A stretch of 64,000 bases of DNA from Rhizobiaceae bacterium (GTDB taxonomy: Bacteria > Pseudomonadota > Alphaproteobacteria > Rhizobiales > Rhizobiaceae). Below the pieces are notes generated by a model. It saw only the letters and a program-made list of their open reading frames with translations, did no database searches and had not been told where the DNA came from. Location of the stretch: NCBI GenBank assembly GCA_019635715.1, contig JAHBYY010000002.1:62001-126000 (forward strand), read 5' to 3'. Made by a program: the position numbers and the translations under genes. This document shows, piece after piece, positions 28,401 through 38,762 of this stretch; within the stretch, counting starts at the first letter, position 1; each line of letters begins with the position of its first letter.

Positions 28401-29218
28401 GACACCGGAACCTCGCGGTGGATCAGCGAGCGGCCGTCGGCGAAGCGCAGGATTGCCGACGACGGCACCCGCCTGGCGCGGGCGCCGACCACGGCAGCCC
28501 GCCATGCCGCGGGCGAGACGCCTTCGAAGTTCCAGATTCCCCTGTCGATGCCGGCGTCGACCAGCGCCTCGAAGCTGATGCCGGGGTGGATGAGGTCGGC
28601 CAGCGGTCGGTACATGGTCGACAGCGCCGCATTGAACAGAACGAGGCGCCCATCCGGATCATAGGAGCAGAAGGCATCCGGCATGATGTTGAGCGCCGCC
28701 ATCATGCGCTCGGCGTCGGCGGTCGTGCGGGCACCGGAAGACGGCTGCGGCGCGGCGGCCGCCGTCTGCGCGGCGATCGCGGCGGCGAGCCGGGTCACGT
28801 TGCGACCGACGCCGCGGTAGCCGAGAAACGATCCCTTCTCGTCGAAGCGCGGATAGCCCGACGTCGAGACGATCCGGCATTCCGGCCGGGCATTCTTGAG
28901 CTGGTAGACGAAATCCCGAAACGGCCGGCGCGCCTGAAGATCCTCCATGTGCAGCAGCGCAAGTTCGTGGTTCGCGGCCTTTCGATCGAGGAAATCGAAC
29001 CGGAACCGGCCGAGCACGGTGGCCGGATCTATGCCGCTGGCGCTCCGATAGCCTTCCGAGAGCCAGGAAAACCGCAGCTCGGCGTCGGTTTCCCAGATCC
29101 AGTCGGCGCCCGTCAGCAGCAGTTGCTCCACCTCCCGGGCATCGAGGACGATCTCGCGGCATCGGTCGGCACCGGTGAACGTCACCTTCCCCCCGCCGCG
29201 CCGCGCCCTTTCGTTCAT
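25457..29218 (-). CDS. Multi-PAS hybrid histidine kinase with two receiver domains
   Basis: This is a 1253-residue cytosolic signalling protein with no transmembrane segment. Five PAS-like modules are visible at about 25-150, 165-285, 300-440, 450-560 and 575-690. HisKA follows, with the phospho-accepting His in NMSHEIRTPMNGVLG (about 720). HATPase_c spans about 820-935 with GNAIKF, DTGMGIP and GTGLGLAIT. REC1 is at about 955-1070 (VIDDNPVNRM, IIVDYQMPEMSG) and REC2 at about 1125-1240 (VAEDNEVNQLV, LMDISMPEMNG). There is no Hpt domain, so phosphotransfer to a separate protein is expected. Confidence 0.95.
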   Translation of the reverse strand: MNERARRGGGKVTFTGADRCREIVLDAREVEQLLLTGADWIWETDAELRFSWLSEGYRSASGIDPATVLGRFRFDFLDRKAANHELALLHMEDLQARRPFRDFVYQLKNARPECRIVSTSGYPRFDEKGSFLGYRGVGRNVTRLAAAIAAQTAAAAPQPSSGARTTADAERMMAALNIMPDAFCSYDPDGRLVLFNAALSTMYRPLADLIHPGISFEALVDAGIDRGIWNFEGVSPAAWRAAVVGARARRVPSSAILRFADGRSLIHREVPVSDGGWMSICTDISELESKHAALETANRQASLILSDLRRTIDTMPMGVVLIDADFRTEIVSQAFYRLWDLDPEALPIGVPLRALMDANRDNGVYGIGTEDWDAYVGSLLSEIRAGDVPPRELARADGRTVIYSVTALSGGKRLITYFEITDMKSRETAIRDSMRQIQLFNRVLDELPVAVNIKSDDLRLEYVNLAWSEMTGVPFAEAIGRTDLELFGEKEGGGFTADDTFVESSGTRIESEEALTHRDGTVRQLMTRKGRATTQDGKLHVFGSSTDISAIKAREALLTESLRENEVFRSMIDNLPTAIYAKKPNLELVYVNKGWSDLTGFPREEVIGKTDRQIFGADGDAFAAADLAVLETRRTHELDETVVCADGTIRHQFARKSAFEASDGSLYLIGSTVDATEQKHREAELREARSRAELADRAKSEFLANMSHEIRTPMNGVLGMAELLAKSDLDPKQRTFTEIIVKSGNALLTIINDILDFSKIDAGQLVLDAAPFNLAEAIEDVATLLSTRAQEKDLELIVRVGPEVGTTYVGDVGRVRQIVTNLIGNAIKFTEAGHVLVEMTATGGADADTLRLAVTDTGMGIPEEKLGLVFEKFSQVDASSTRRHEGTGLGLAITSRLVALMGGEVGVESTLGKGSTFWITMSLAKGTAPNAAAHAPVDVSGARVLVIDDNPVNRMILLEQLAGWGFDACAACGGGEGLQVMMAAHGLGLAIDCIIVDYQMPEMSGPEVVDAVRDMPGGRDLSIVMLTSVDQSLGAIGLRDAEIDAQLVKPARGSVLLKTLVTLIQKRRSPHQAPERSAEQATSPAMPAMAGASAPPTISPTVIGKPQGPVSAAGRRLDVLVAEDNEVNQLVFTQILSETGLTFQIVSNGRLAVQAYREMQPGLVLMDISMPEMNGLEAASAIRAIEHQSGARTPIIGVTAHALRGDRERCLESGMDDYLPKPVSPKALQEKIDRWAVAAGIGRQPGAGGRALP

Positions 29219-29370
29219 GGCTGCCGCCCCCGTGATCCGCCACCCGTTAAATCCGGCAAGGATAGGGACGAGACATTAAGGATCGGCTAACCATAGTCGA
29301 AGGCGGCAACCGCGGGCGCGTAGCGGCGTTACATGTCGCGCCGGGATGGCTCGAACCGAGGGAGAAGATC

Positions 29371-29622
29371 ATGCCGAAGACCGATCCGATCGGCACGGCG
29401 CCGATGGATGGACGCAAGGTCCGCATCGTCTGGACCGACGAGGACGGGCAGGAGAACGAGTCGATCGGCCAGTACAGGTCTCTCGAGCGCATGCGCGCCA
29501 CCGGCGGCGACTGGGACGACAGCGACGCCGGCTGGTGGGTGTTCGTCGACGGTTCGACCCAGAAGAAGGTGTCGCCGCATGCCTGGGTCAGCGGCGGCGA
29601 CCCGGACGACGACGACGGCTGA
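29371..29622 (+). CDS. Small acidic hypothetical protein
   Basis: This is an 83-residue protein, MPKTDPIGTAPMDGRKVRIV to SGGDPDDDDG, rich in Asp, Trp and Gly. GAGGGAG upstream of the ATG provides a plausible ribosome binding site, and the composition is that of a real protein rather than a shadow frame. TAPMDGRKVRIVWTDEDGQE followed by GWWVFVDGS suggests a small beta-rich fold. No function is recognised. Confidence 0.7.
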   Translation: MPKTDPIGTAPMDGRKVRIVWTDEDGQENESIGQYRSLERMRATGGDWDDSDAGWWVFVDGSTQKKVSPHAWVSGGDPDDDDG

Positions 29623-29734
29623 GGACCACACCCGCCCGGACTGCCCTGCGCGTCACCCTGACGCTCCGAAAGCGATTTCGGGGTGGCCGGCGATACTGTA
29701 GCGTCCCGTGAAGCGAATTCGGACGGGAGCCCGC

Positions 29735-30787
29735 ATGCAGCCGATCTTCGACGGCCACAACGATGTCCTGCTGCGCCTCTGGAAGCGCTGGCGGACGGGA
29801 CATGACCCGATCGACGAGTTCCTGCACGGAACGCCGCACGGCCACATCGACGCCGTCCGCGCCCGCAAGGGCGGCCTGGCCGGCGGGCTGTGCGCCATCT
29901 ACATCCCGTCCGACGATCTGCACTTCGAGCAGCCCGGCCCGGACGGCAGCTACCGCACCCCGCTGTCCGAGCCGCTGGATCGCCATCCTTCGCTCGACAT
30001 CGCGCTGGAATTCGCCGCCATCGCGGCGCGGCTCGACCGGGCCGGCGGATGGCGCCTGTGCCGCTCGGCAGGCGACATCGACGCGGCGATGCGCGACGAT
30101 GTCTTCGCTGCCGTCCTTCACATGGAGGGTTGCGAGGCGATCGATCCCGAACTGGCGACGCTCGAAGTCTTCTACGCGGCCGGCCTGCGCAGCCTCGGGC
30201 CCGTGTGGAGCCGCAACAACATCTTCGGCCACGGCGTGCCCTTCGCCTTTCCGATGAGCCCCGATACCGGCCCCGGACTGACCGCCCTCGGCCGGGACCT
30301 GGTGAGGGCCTGCAATCGCCTCGGCATCCTGATCGACCTGTCCCACATCACCGAGAAGGGGTTTTGGGATGTCGCGCGCCTTTCCGACCAGCCGCTGATC
30401 GCCAGCCATTCGAACGTCCACGCCCTGGTGCCGGTCGCCCGCAACCTCACCGACCGGCAACTCGACGCGATCCGCGAGCGCAAGGGCCTCGTCGGCCTGA
30501 ATTTCGCGGTGGCCATGCTGCGGGCCGATGGGCGGGAGCGCGCCGACACGCCGATCTCGGACATGGTCGATCACATCGACTATCTGGTCGAGCGCATCGG
30601 CATCGAATGCGTGGCCATCGGCTCGGATTTCGACGGCGCCCTGATTCCCGGCGCCATCGGCGACGCCGCCGGCCTGCAGAACCTCGTCCTCGCACTGGAA
30701 GCCGCCGGCTATGGCGAGCCGGAACTGGCCCTCATCTGCCGCGACAACTGGCTGCGCGTGCTGAAATCCGCCTGGCGCGAGGCCTGA
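29735..30787 (+). CDS. Membrane dipeptidase (peptidase M19 family)
   Basis: This is a 350-residue zinc dipeptidase. DGHNDVLLRLWKR provides the first HxD metal site, AVLHMEGCEAID the bridging glutamate, and IASHSNVHAL and IAIGSDFDGA further metal and substrate residues. The family hydrolyses dipeptides, often with D-amino acids, and some members open beta-lactams. The start at 29735 has GGGAG 5 nt upstream; a GTG nine codons earlier is the alternative. No signal peptide is visible, so it is probably cytosolic. Confidence 0.9.
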   Translation: MQPIFDGHNDVLLRLWKRWRTGHDPIDEFLHGTPHGHIDAVRARKGGLAGGLCAIYIPSDDLHFEQPGPDGSYRTPLSEPLDRHPSLDIALEFAAIAARLDRAGGWRLCRSAGDIDAAMRDDVFAAVLHMEGCEAIDPELATLEVFYAAGLRSLGPVWSRNNIFGHGVPFAFPMSPDTGPGLTALGRDLVRACNRLGILIDLSHITEKGFWDVARLSDQPLIASHSNVHALVPVARNLTDRQLDAIRERKGLVGLNFAVAMLRADGRERADTPISDMVDHIDYLVERIGIECVAIGSDFDGALIPGAIGDAAGLQNLVLALEAAGYGEPELALICRDNWLRVLKSAWREA

Positions 30788-30811
30788 GCGGCGATCCAGC
30801 AAGCCGGCGGT

Positions 30812-31195
30812 TCAGGCGTCGACCAGCTTGAGGTGCTTGTCGAACACGCCGAGCACGCGCGCCAGATCCTGACCGCGCTTCAGCACCGCGCCGCTCTGGC
30901 CCACCACGCTGAACAGGCCCTGCTTGCGGGCGAGCCGCGGCTCCTTGCGGATCTGGAACAGCGGCATGTCGCGGGCGCGGCGATAGACGGAGAAGACGGC
31001 GCGCTCGCTCATATGGTCGATCGCGTAGTCGCGCCATTCGTTGGCGGCGACCATCCGGCCATACACCCTGAGGATCTGGTCGAGCTCGCGCCGGTCGAAG
31101 GCGACAGGAAGGTCGAGCCGCTCCCGCCTGACCTCATTCAGCGAAACCAGTATCGAGGATGCGTCCCCATCCTCCGTTCCGCTGCGCTCCGTCAT
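30812..31195 (-). CDS. DUF2794 domain-containing protein
   Basis: This is a 127-residue protein matching DUF2794. It has FDRRELDQILRVYGRMVAAN, EWRDYAIDHMSERAVFSVYR, RRARDMPLFQIRKEPRLARK and QGLFSVVGQSGAVLKRGQDL. It is common in Alphaproteobacteria and its function is unknown. The start at 31195 (MTERSGTED) is preferred, with GGGAGG 11 nt upstream. It is convergent with the M19 dipeptidase. Confidence 0.85.
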   Translation of the reverse strand: MTERSGTEDGDASSILVSLNEVRRERLDLPVAFDRRELDQILRVYGRMVAANEWRDYAIDHMSERAVFSVYRRARDMPLFQIRKEPRLARKQGLFSVVGQSGAVLKRGQDLARVLGVFDKHLKLVDA

Positions 31196-31347
31196 CAGGC
31201 GGCGATCCTCCCTGGTTGGGCAGCGGCGACCGATCCGGCCGATCACCGCCGATTTGTCGGCGAAGGGTCGCGCGTTCGCGCCGCGATTTCAAGCCTGCCG
31301 GCTCGCCGAATCGGCGCGTTCGGAGCAAAATCACATTGTGTAACAAA

Positions 31348-31377
31348 TTGCGTCCACATGAAATGATTGGTGATAAT
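31348..31377 (+). promoter_or_regulatory. Candidate sigma70-type promoter for an intergenic RNA
   Basis: TTGCGT (31348-31353) and GATAAT (31372-31377) are separated by 18 bp in an AT-richer stretch. Initiation would be near 31385, upstream of a structured region that ends in a strong terminator. Confidence 0.4.
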
Positions 31378-31384
31378 CCGCCAC

Positions 31385-31609
31385 ATTGCTGCCGCGTTTT
31401 ATTCAATCTGGCGCCCCAATGTCGGCCGACCTTGCGTGCGTTGCCTGAGACGGTTCGGTCCGGCTCCTGCCTGTAACCCCCAAGCCCCCCGCCCACGGGC
31501 ATGCGCCGGATCGAACCAACTCCAGCCTCCTCGGAGGCATCGGGCACAGTCCCCTGCCAGGGTGTAGAGGGATTTCTGAAAAGCGTCGGCATCGCGCCGG
31601 CGCTTTTTT
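31385..31609 (+). ncRNA. Candidate structured non-coding RNA between DUF2794 and nadD
   Basis: No credible ORF occupies this 447-bp gap (31196-31642). The plus strand can form a 13-bp helix (31452-31464 with 31505-31517, one G-U), an apical GCCC/GGGC hairpin (31491-31500), a GCCTC/GAGGC tetraloop hairpin (31525-31538) and a closing TGCCTG/CGGGCA helix (31442-31447 with 31541-31546). A rho-independent terminator follows. Size and layout suggest a stable sRNA. I considered 6S RNA, but the gene context and sequence do not let me assign a family. Confidence 0.5.
31581..31609 (+). terminator. Rho-independent terminator
   Basis: AAGCGTCGGC / GCCGGCGCTT form a 10-bp stem with a 5-nt loop, followed by TTTTTT on the plus strand. 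No plus-strand protein gene ends nearby, so it most likely ends the intergenic RNA. Confidence 0.75.
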
Positions 31610-31642
31610 CATTTTCCCGGCCCTGCTGTCCGGGGTGGCGGA

Positions 31643-32230
31643 TCAGGCCTTGCGGGCCGCCCTCAACAGGGTCGACGACAGCGACGAGCGCGGACCATGG
31701 ATGAAGGTCCAGGCCGGTGCCTTCATGCGCGCCAGGCGCGACGCATCCGCCTCGTCCACCCGCGCATAGTCGAACGTCTTGGCCAGAACCGAAGAGAGGA
31801 ACGACAGCGTCGCGCCGGGCCGGTCGATCACGGCGATCGGAAACGTCATGGCGATCTGCCGCCAGCGCTGCCAGCGATGGAAGTCGCGCAGATTGTCGGC
31901 GCCCATGATCCAGACGAAATCGACGCCGGGGTTGCGTGCCTTGACCAGCGCAAGCGTGTCGGCAGTGTAGCGCAGGCGGTGTGCCGCTTCGAATGCCGTC
32001 ACCTGGATGCGAGGATTGGTCGAGATCGCCTCCGCCAGCCGGAGCCGTTCCGCCAGCGGCGCGAGGTCGCGGCCGCTCTTCAACGGATTCCCTGGCGTCA
32101 CCATCCACCACAGCCGGTCGAGCCCGAGGCGGCGCAGCGCGATTTCGGCGACCAGCGAATGGCCGGCGTGCGGCGGATTGAACGAACCGCCGAACAGCCC
32201 GACCTGCATGCCCTTCTCGACATGCGGCAT
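31643..32230 (-). CDS. nadD: Nicotinate-nucleotide adenylyltransferase
   Basis: This is a 195-residue NaMN adenylyltransferase of NAD biosynthesis. The nucleotidyltransferase motif is GLFGGSFNPPHAGH, with GADNLRDFHRWQRW and the C-terminal SSLSSTLLR (ISSTxxR-like) motif. The start at 32230 (MPHVEKGMQVG) matches relatives; an upstream ATG at 32275 would add 15 residues. It follows proA on the same strand, as usual, but the rsfS and rlmH genes that normally follow in Rhizobiales are absent here. Confidence 0.93.
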   Translation of the reverse strand: MPHVEKGMQVGLFGGSFNPPHAGHSLVAEIALRRLGLDRLWWMVTPGNPLKSGRDLAPLAERLRLAEAISTNPRIQVTAFEAAHRLRYTADTLALVKARNPGVDFVWIMGADNLRDFHRWQRWRQIAMTFPIAVIDRPGATLSFLSSVLAKTFDYARVDEADASRLARMKAPAWTFIHGPRSSLSSTLLRAARKA

Positions 32231-32305
32231 GGTGAGATAGGAGCGGTTCACGGCAGGATCACCTGGCGGCCGCATGTCAGGACCCCACGGACCGATGGCC
32301 GATCT

Positions 32306-33592
32306 CTACGGCCGCACCTGGCCGTTGCCGCGCACCCTGTATTTGAACGAGGTGAGCTGCTCGACACCGACTGGCCCGCGCGCATGCATCCTGCCGGTCG
32401 CGATGCCGATCTCGCCGCCGAAGCCGAACTCGCCGCCGTCGGCGAACTGCGTCGACGCATTGTGCAGCAGGATCGCCGAATCGATCTCGTTGAAGAACCG
32501 CTCGACGACCGCCGGATCCTCGGCGATCACCGCTTCCGTATGGTGCGACGACCATCGTTCGATGTGGTCGATCGCACCCTGGATGCCGTCGACCAGCTTC
32601 ACCGAGATGATCGCGTCGAGATATTCCGTCGACCAGTCGGCGTCGGTGGCCTCCCCGGCTGCCGGATAGGCCGCGCGCACCGCCTCGTCGCCGCGGATCT
32701 CGCAGCCGGCCTGCGCCAGGCTGTCCAGGATCGGAACAAGATGCGTCGCCGCGGCGGCTCTGTCGACCAGCAGCGTCTCGGCGGAGCCGCAAATGCCGGT
32801 CCGCCGCATCTTGGCATTGACGACCACCCTGACCGCCATGTCGAGATCGGCGGAGCGGTCGACATAGATGTGGCAGAGACCCTCCAGATGGGCGAACACC
32901 GGAACGCGCGCCTCCGACTGGACCCGCGCCACAAGGCTTTTGCCGCCGCGCGGCACGATGACGTCGAGATTGCCGTCCAGCCCCTTGAGCATTTCGCCCA
33001 CGGCGGCCCGGTCGGTGGTCGGGACGAGCTGGATCGCATCGGCGGGCAAGCCGGCCGCGGTCAGCCCCTCGACCAACGCCGCATGGATCGCGGATGATGA
33101 ATTCAGGGAATCCGATCCGCCGCGCAGGATCACCGGATTGCCGGCCTTCAGGCAGAGTGCGCCGGCGTCGGCGGTGACGTTGGGACGGCTTTCATAGATC
33201 ACCCCGACGACGCCGAGCGGCGTGCGGACGCGCTCGAAATGCAGGCCGTTCGGCCGGTCCCATTGCGCGATCACATCGCCGACCGGATCGCGCAGCGCGG
33301 CGATGGCGCGCACGCCCTCGGCCATGCCGCGGATGCGGTCCGGCGTGAGCTTCAGCCGATCCATCATCGCCGGCGACAGACCGGCCTCGGCGCCGTTCGC
33401 CATGTCGATCGCATTGGCTGCGAGGATGGCCGGCTCGGCGCGCAGCAGCGCGTCGGCCATGGCGGCAAGCGCATCCGTCTTGGCCTGCGGGGCGGCGACC
33501 GAAAGTGGGCGGGCGGCGGCACGCGCCTTCCGGCCGATCTCGGCCATGATACTCGCCGTTTCCGAACCCCGATCCTCGCGCGCCTTCAGCAT
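32306..33592 (-). CDS. proA: Glutamate-5-semialdehyde dehydrogenase (gamma-glutamyl phosphate reductase)
   Basis: This 428-residue enzyme carries out the second step of proline synthesis, the NADPH reduction of gamma-glutamyl phosphate. It has [20 protein letters not shown], the catalytic cysteine in [13 protein letters not shown], and [16 protein letters not shown] 5 nt before the ATG supports the start at 33592. It is 86 bp downstream of proB on the same strand. Confidence 0.96.
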   Translation of the reverse strand: MLKAREDRGSETASIMAEIGRKARAAARPLSVAAPQAKTDALAAMADALLRAEPAILAANAIDMANGAEAGLSPAMMDRLKLTPDRIRGMAEGVRAIAALRDPVGDVIAQWDRPNGLHFERVRTPLGVVGVIYESRPNVTADAGALCLKAGNPVILRGGSDSLNSSSAIHAALVEGLTAAGLPADAIQLVPTTDRAAVGEMLKGLDGNLDVIVPRGGKSLVARVQSEARVPVFAHLEGLCHIYVDRSADLDMAVRVVVNAKMRRTGICGSAETLLVDRAAAATHLVPILDSLAQAGCEIRGDEAVRAAYPAAGEATDADWSTEYLDAIISVKLVDGIQGAIDHIERWSSHHTEAVIAEDPAVVERFFNEIDSAILLHNASTQFADGGEFGFGGEIGIATGRMHARGPVGVEQLTSFKYRVRGNGQVRP

Positions 33593-33678
33593 GTCGTCCT
33601 CGCAGTGCTGGTTGCGGCCCGTTTACAATGAAGCACCGCCCGCGGCAACGGCGCGGATTTGCCCGACTGGCAACCGGT

Positions 33679-34818
33679 CTAGCGCGTTTCGTCCGGCTGC
33701 GCCGCGGAGCTGATCGCCAGGTCGTCGCGATGGATCATGGCGGCGCGGGCCTCGTAGCCCAACCGCTCGGCGATCTCGCCGCTCTTCAGCCCGGCGATGC
33801 GCACGGCGTCGCCGGAATCGTAAGCGACCAGGCCGCGTGCCACCTCGCGGCCCGCCGCATCGAGCACCGCGACCGTGTCGCCACGCGAGAACGTGCCGCT
33901 CACCAGGGTGACGCCGGCCGGCAGAAGCGACTTGCCCGACAGCAGCGCCCTGACCGCGCCGGCATCGATGGTCAATCTGCCGGCCGGCTCGAGCTGGCCG
34001 GCGATCCAGGTTTTGTAGCCCTTCACCGGATGGGCGCTCGGGCGGAAATAGGTGAAGCGCTCGCCGGCATCGATCGCCGCGAGCGGATGAAGCCGCGTGC
34101 CGGAGGCGATGATCATCGCTGTTCCCGCCGTCGTGGCGATCTTGCCGGCGTCGAGCTTGGTGCGCATGCCGCCGCGCGAAAATTCCGAGGCGGCCGCGCC
34201 CGCCATGGCGTCGATCTCCGGCGTGATGCGCTCGACCACCGGGATGAAGGCCGCGTTCGGATCGCGCGCCGGCGGCGCCGTGTAGAGGCCGTCTATGTCC
34301 GACAGCAGCACCAGCAGGTCGGCACCCATCATGGTGCCGACGCGCGCCGCCAGCCGGTCGTTGTCGCCGTAGCGGATTTCCGTCGTGGCGACCGTGTCGT
34401 TCTCGTTGATGACCGGCACCGCCTTGAACTCGAGCAGCTTCGAGATCGTCGCCCGGCCGTTGAGATAGCGCCGGCGCTCCTCGGTGTCGCCGAGCGTCAG
34501 CAGGATCTGTCCGGACCGCAGCCCGTGGCGCCCGAGCGCCTCCGACCAGGCGCTGGCCAGCGCGATCTGCCCGACCGCCGCCGCGGCCTGGCTTTCCTCA
34601 AGCTTCAGCACGCGCTTGCCGAGCCCGAGAATCGTGCGGCCGAGCGCGATGGCGCCGGAGGAGACGACGAGGATTTCCGCCCCGCCGGCGGCAAGTGCTG
34701 CGATGTCGTCGGTCAGCGAGATGAGCCAGTCGCGCTTCAGGCCCTTCTCGCGATCGACGAGCAGGGCCGAGCCGATCTTCACGGTGATGCGGCGATGGGA
34801 GGAGAGGGCAACGTTCAC
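33679..34818 (-). CDS. proB: Glutamate 5-kinase
   Basis: This 379-residue enzyme phosphorylates glutamate as the first committed step of proline synthesis. The amino-acid kinase domain has [38 protein letters not shown] and [19 protein letters not shown]-terminal PUA domain begins near residue 285 ([20 protein letters not shown]). Feedback inhibition by proline is a family property. It is downstream of obgE across a repeat-filled gap. Confidence 0.96.
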   Translation of the reverse strand: MNVALSSHRRITVKIGSALLVDREKGLKRDWLISLTDDIAALAAGGAEILVVSSGAIALGRTILGLGKRVLKLEESQAAAAVGQIALASAWSEALGRHGLRSGQILLTLGDTEERRRYLNGRATISKLLEFKAVPVINENDTVATTEIRYGDNDRLAARVGTMMGADLLVLLSDIDGLYTAPPARDPNAAFIPVVERITPEIDAMAGAAASEFSRGGMRTKLDAGKIATTAGTAMIIASGTRLHPLAAIDAGERFTYFRPSAHPVKGYKTWIAGQLEPAGRLTIDAGAVRALLSGKSLLPAGVTLVSGTFSRGDTVAVLDAAGREVARGLVAYDSGDAVRIAGLKSGEIAERLGYEARAAMIHRDDLAISSAAQPDETR

Positions 34819-34864
34819 GGAAGGTCACCGGGGGAAGGGAGAAACTGTAGGGGGCGTCGAGCGG

Positions 34865-35022
34865 CACCCCCCTCTGGCCTGCCGGCCATCTCCCCCCCAG
34901 GGGGGGAGATCGGCCCTCGTTCGCGTTTTCGCCCATCCTCTATGTTGCAGGTTGGACGCGGCGCGGCACGCTGCCAATCTCCCCCCTTGAGGGGCAGATG
35001 GCCGGCAGGCCAGAGGGGGGTG
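34865..35022. repeat. Long inverted repeat element between proB and obgE
   Basis: Perfect 26-bp arms (34865-34890 and 34997-35022) contain the core GGCCTGCCGGCC and face each other about 105 bp apart. The interior includes a CCCCCCC/GGGGGGG hairpin at 34892-34908. It belongs to the family of paired palindromic intergenic elements seen at three other places in the window. Confidence 0.8.
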
Positions 35023-35071
35023 CGAAGCGGCGGATTCATCAAGGGGTGTGTGGTACGAGGCTGAGTAACCG

Positions 35072-36363
<1,292 letters not shown>

Positions 36364-36437
36364 CTGCCTCGAACCGCCGCGAAACGCCCGAACCATGCGA
36401 CTTGCGCCGCGTGGACAAAAATCACGTTCAAAAACCG

Positions 36438-36650
36438 CTAAGCCGCGATGGTCTGTGTTCGTGTCGCGATGAGTTCGATCTCGATCGGACCGCCTTCTCG
36501 TCCCTCCAGCAGGTCCGGCAGGAGCAGCGCGATCCGGCCCTCTAGCTCTTCGATCGAGGGCGCTTCCGTCACAAGACCGACCTCACCGCGCGCCACGGCA
36601 ACCCATACGCCGGCCATGCCGTCCCACCGCGCGTCAACGACGACCTTCAT
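36438..36650 (-). CDS. DUF1902 domain-containing putative antitoxin
   Basis: This is a 70-residue DUF1902 protein. MKVVVDARWDGMAGVWVAVA, then GLVTEAPSIEELEGRI and LLPDLLEG, is a HicB-like partial RNase H-fold pattern. TGGAGAAC 5 nt upstream supports the start at 36650 over 36662. It precedes the HicA-like toxin by 74 bp. The antitoxin-first order is the opposite of classical hicAB, but DUF1902-HicA pairs are commonly arranged this way. Confidence 0.75.
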   Translation of the reverse strand: MKVVVDARWDGMAGVWVAVARGEVGLVTEAPSIEELEGRIALLLPDLLEGREGGPIEIELIATRTQTIAA

Positions 36651-36875
36651 GGTGTTCTCCATTTGGTGCTTGCGATCCTACCATCTCGGACGACGAAAGT
36701 CGCGGCCGAAGCCACTCTGGTCGAATAGGGGGACTGGGCGGCATCGAATGCCATGTTCCCGCAAGGCAGCGTTGCTCGGTACGCCCCTTTCGCAAATGCG
36801 AAAAATCCGCTATGAGCCCGCGCAAATGTAACGCGGCGCTGCCATGGCGTGCCGCTCTCCTCCCGAGACCCGATC

Positions 36876-38702
36876 ATGAATCTCAGAAACATCGCGATCA
36901 TCGCACACGTCGACCATGGGAAAACCACCCTCGTCGACCAGTTGCTCCGCCAATCGGGTTCGTTCCGCGAGAACCAGCGCGTCGCCGAGCGGGCCATGGA
37001 TTCCAACGATCTGGAAAAGGAGCGCGGCATCACCATCCTGGCCAAGGCGACCTCGGTCGACTGGAAGGACAACCGCATCAACATCGTCGACACGCCGGGC
37101 CACGCCGATTTCGGCGGCGAGGTGGAACGCATCCTGTCGATGGTGGATTCGGCGATCGTGCTGGTCGACGCGGCGGAAGGCCCCATGCCCCAGACCAAGT
37201 TCGTCGTCGGCAAGGCGCTCAAGGTCGGCCTCAAGCCGATCGTCGTCATCAACAAGATCGACCGTCCCGACGCCCGCCACGTCGAGGTGGTCAACGAGGT
37301 GTTCGACCTGTTCGCCGCGCTCGACGCCACCGACGAGCAGCTCGACTTCCCGATCCTCTACGGGTCGGGCCGCGACGGCTGGGTCTCGGAGAATCCGGAA
37401 GGCCCCAAGGACCAGGGGCTCGCCCCGCTGTTCGACCTCGTGCTGACGCACGTGCCGGCCCCGACGGTTCATCCCGGCCCGTTCCGCATGATCGGCACCA
37501 TCCTGGAGGCCAATCCCTTCCTCGGTCGCATCATCACCGGCCGCATCGAGTCCGGCTCGCTGAAGCCCAACCAGGCGGTCAAGGTGCTGCATCACGACGG
37601 TTCGCTAATCGAAAACGGCCGCATCTCGAAGATCCTCGCCTTCCGCGGCCTCGAGCGCCAGCCGATCGACGAGGCGCAGGCCGGCGACATCGTCGCCATC
37701 GCCGGGCTGCAGAAGGGCACCGTCGCCGACACCTTCTGCGACCCCGCCGTGACCGAGCCGCTGCACGCCCAGCCGATCGACCCGCCGACCGTCACCATGT
37801 CCTTCCTGGTCAACGACAGTCCGCTCGCCGGCACCGAGGGCGACAAGGTCACCAGCCGCGTCATCCGCGACCGCCTGCTGCGCGAGGCCGAGGGCAATGT
37901 CGCGCTCAAGATCGAGGAATCGGCCGACAAGGACTCGTTCTACGTTTCCGGCCGTGGCGAATTGCAGCTCGCCGTGCTGATCGAGACGATGCGCCGCGAA
38001 GGTTTCGAGCTCGCCGTGTCGCGTCCGCGCGTCGTCATGCAGAAGGACGAGAGCGGCCAGTTGCTCGAGCCGGTCGAGGAGGTCGTCATCGACGTCGACG
38101 AGGAGCATTCCGGCATCGTCGTCCAGAAGATGAGCGAGCGTAAGGGCGACATGATCGAGCTGCGCCCCTCCGGCGGCAATCGCCAGCGCCTCGTCTTCCA
38201 CGCCCCGACCCGCGGCCTGATCGGCTACCAGTCCGAACTGCTCACCGACACGCGCGGCACCGCGGTGATGAACCGGCTGTTCCACGCCTACGAGCCCTAC
38301 AAAGGCGACATCGCCGGACGCGTCAACGGCGTGCTGATCTCCAACGAGCAGGGCGAAAGCGTCGCCTATGCGATGTGGAACCTGGAGGATCGCGGCCCGA
38401 TGGTCATCGATCCGGGCGTCAAGGTCTACCAGGGCATGATCATCGGCATCCATTCGCGGGACAACGATCTCGAAGTCAACGTGCTGAAGGGCAAGAAGCT
38501 CACCAACATCCGCGCCGCAGGCAAGGACGAGGCGGTCCGCCTCACCCCGCCGGTGCGCATGACGCTGGAGCGCGCGCTCGCCTGGATCCAGGACGACGAG
38601 CTGGTCGAGGTGACGCCGAAGACCATCCGCCTGCGCAAGCTCTATCTCGACCCGAACGAGCGTAAGCGCTTCGAGAAGACGCGCGTCGCCGGCGCGGCGT
38701 AA
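36876..38702 (+). CDS. typA: Translational GTPase TypA/BipA
   Basis: This is a 608-residue ribosome-associated GTPase. The G domain starts [20 protein letters not shown] (G1), with RGITILAK (G2), [11 protein letters not shown] (G3) and NKIDRPDA (G4). EF-G-like beta-barrel and alpha/beta domains follow, with [20 protein letters not shown] and [13 protein letters not shown]. The C-terminal BipA-specific domain completes the protein. It acts in ribosome assembly and stress adaptation. ATG 36876 is preferred to the 36849 frame start. Confidence 0.97.
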   Translation: MNLRNIAIIAHVDHGKTTLVDQLLRQSGSFRENQRVAERAMDSNDLEKERGITILAKATSVDWKDNRINIVDTPGHADFGGEVERILSMVDSAIVLVDAAEGPMPQTKFVVGKALKVGLKPIVVINKIDRPDARHVEVVNEVFDLFAALDATDEQLDFPILYGSGRDGWVSENPEGPKDQGLAPLFDLVLTHVPAPTVHPGPFRMIGTILEANPFLGRIITGRIESGSLKPNQAVKVLHHDGSLIENGRISKILAFRGLERQPIDEAQAGDIVAIAGLQKGTVADTFCDPAVTEPLHAQPIDPPTVTMSFLVNDSPLAGTEGDKVTSRVIRDRLLREAEGNVALKIEESADKDSFYVSGRGELQLAVLIETMRREGFELAVSRPRVVMQKDESGQLLEPVEEVVIDVDEEHSGIVVQKMSERKGDMIELRPSGGNRQRLVFHAPTRGLIGYQSELLTDTRGTAVMNRLFHAYEPYKGDIAGRVNGVLISNEQGESVAYAMWNLEDRGPMVIDPGVKVYQGMIIGIHSRDNDLEVNVLKGKKLTNIRAAGKDEAVRLTPPVRMTLERALAWIQDDELVEVTPKTIRLRKLYLDPNERKRFEKTRVAGAA

Positions 38703-38712
38703 GAATACGCCG

Positions 38713-38742
38713 GCGCTTCGTGCCCGCCGCGAAGCGCCTTTC
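38713..38742 (+). terminator. Terminator after typA
   Basis: GGCGCTTCG (38713-38721) pairs with CGAAGCGCC (38731-38739) around a 9-nt loop, followed by TTT. It lies 11 bp past the stop. Confidence 0.55.
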
Positions 38743-38762
38743 GACCGGGACCGATCGGAGAC

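Noticed and set aside
25616..29290. 1224-codon plus-strand frame antisense to the hybrid kinase
   Set aside because: Composition is that of a shadow frame (His/Asp/Arg/Gly-rich, no domain), while the minus strand has intact kinase and receiver motifs.
31385..31609. Assignment of the intergenic RNA as 6S RNA
   Set aside because: A CAGTCCCCTG string resembles part of enterobacterial 6S RNA, but the expected central bubble could not be built convincingly and the usual zapA/5-formyltetrahydrofolate cyclo-ligase context is absent.
34865..35022. CRISPR array
   Set aside because: The repeats are inverted pairs, not regularly spaced direct repeats, and no cas gene is present.
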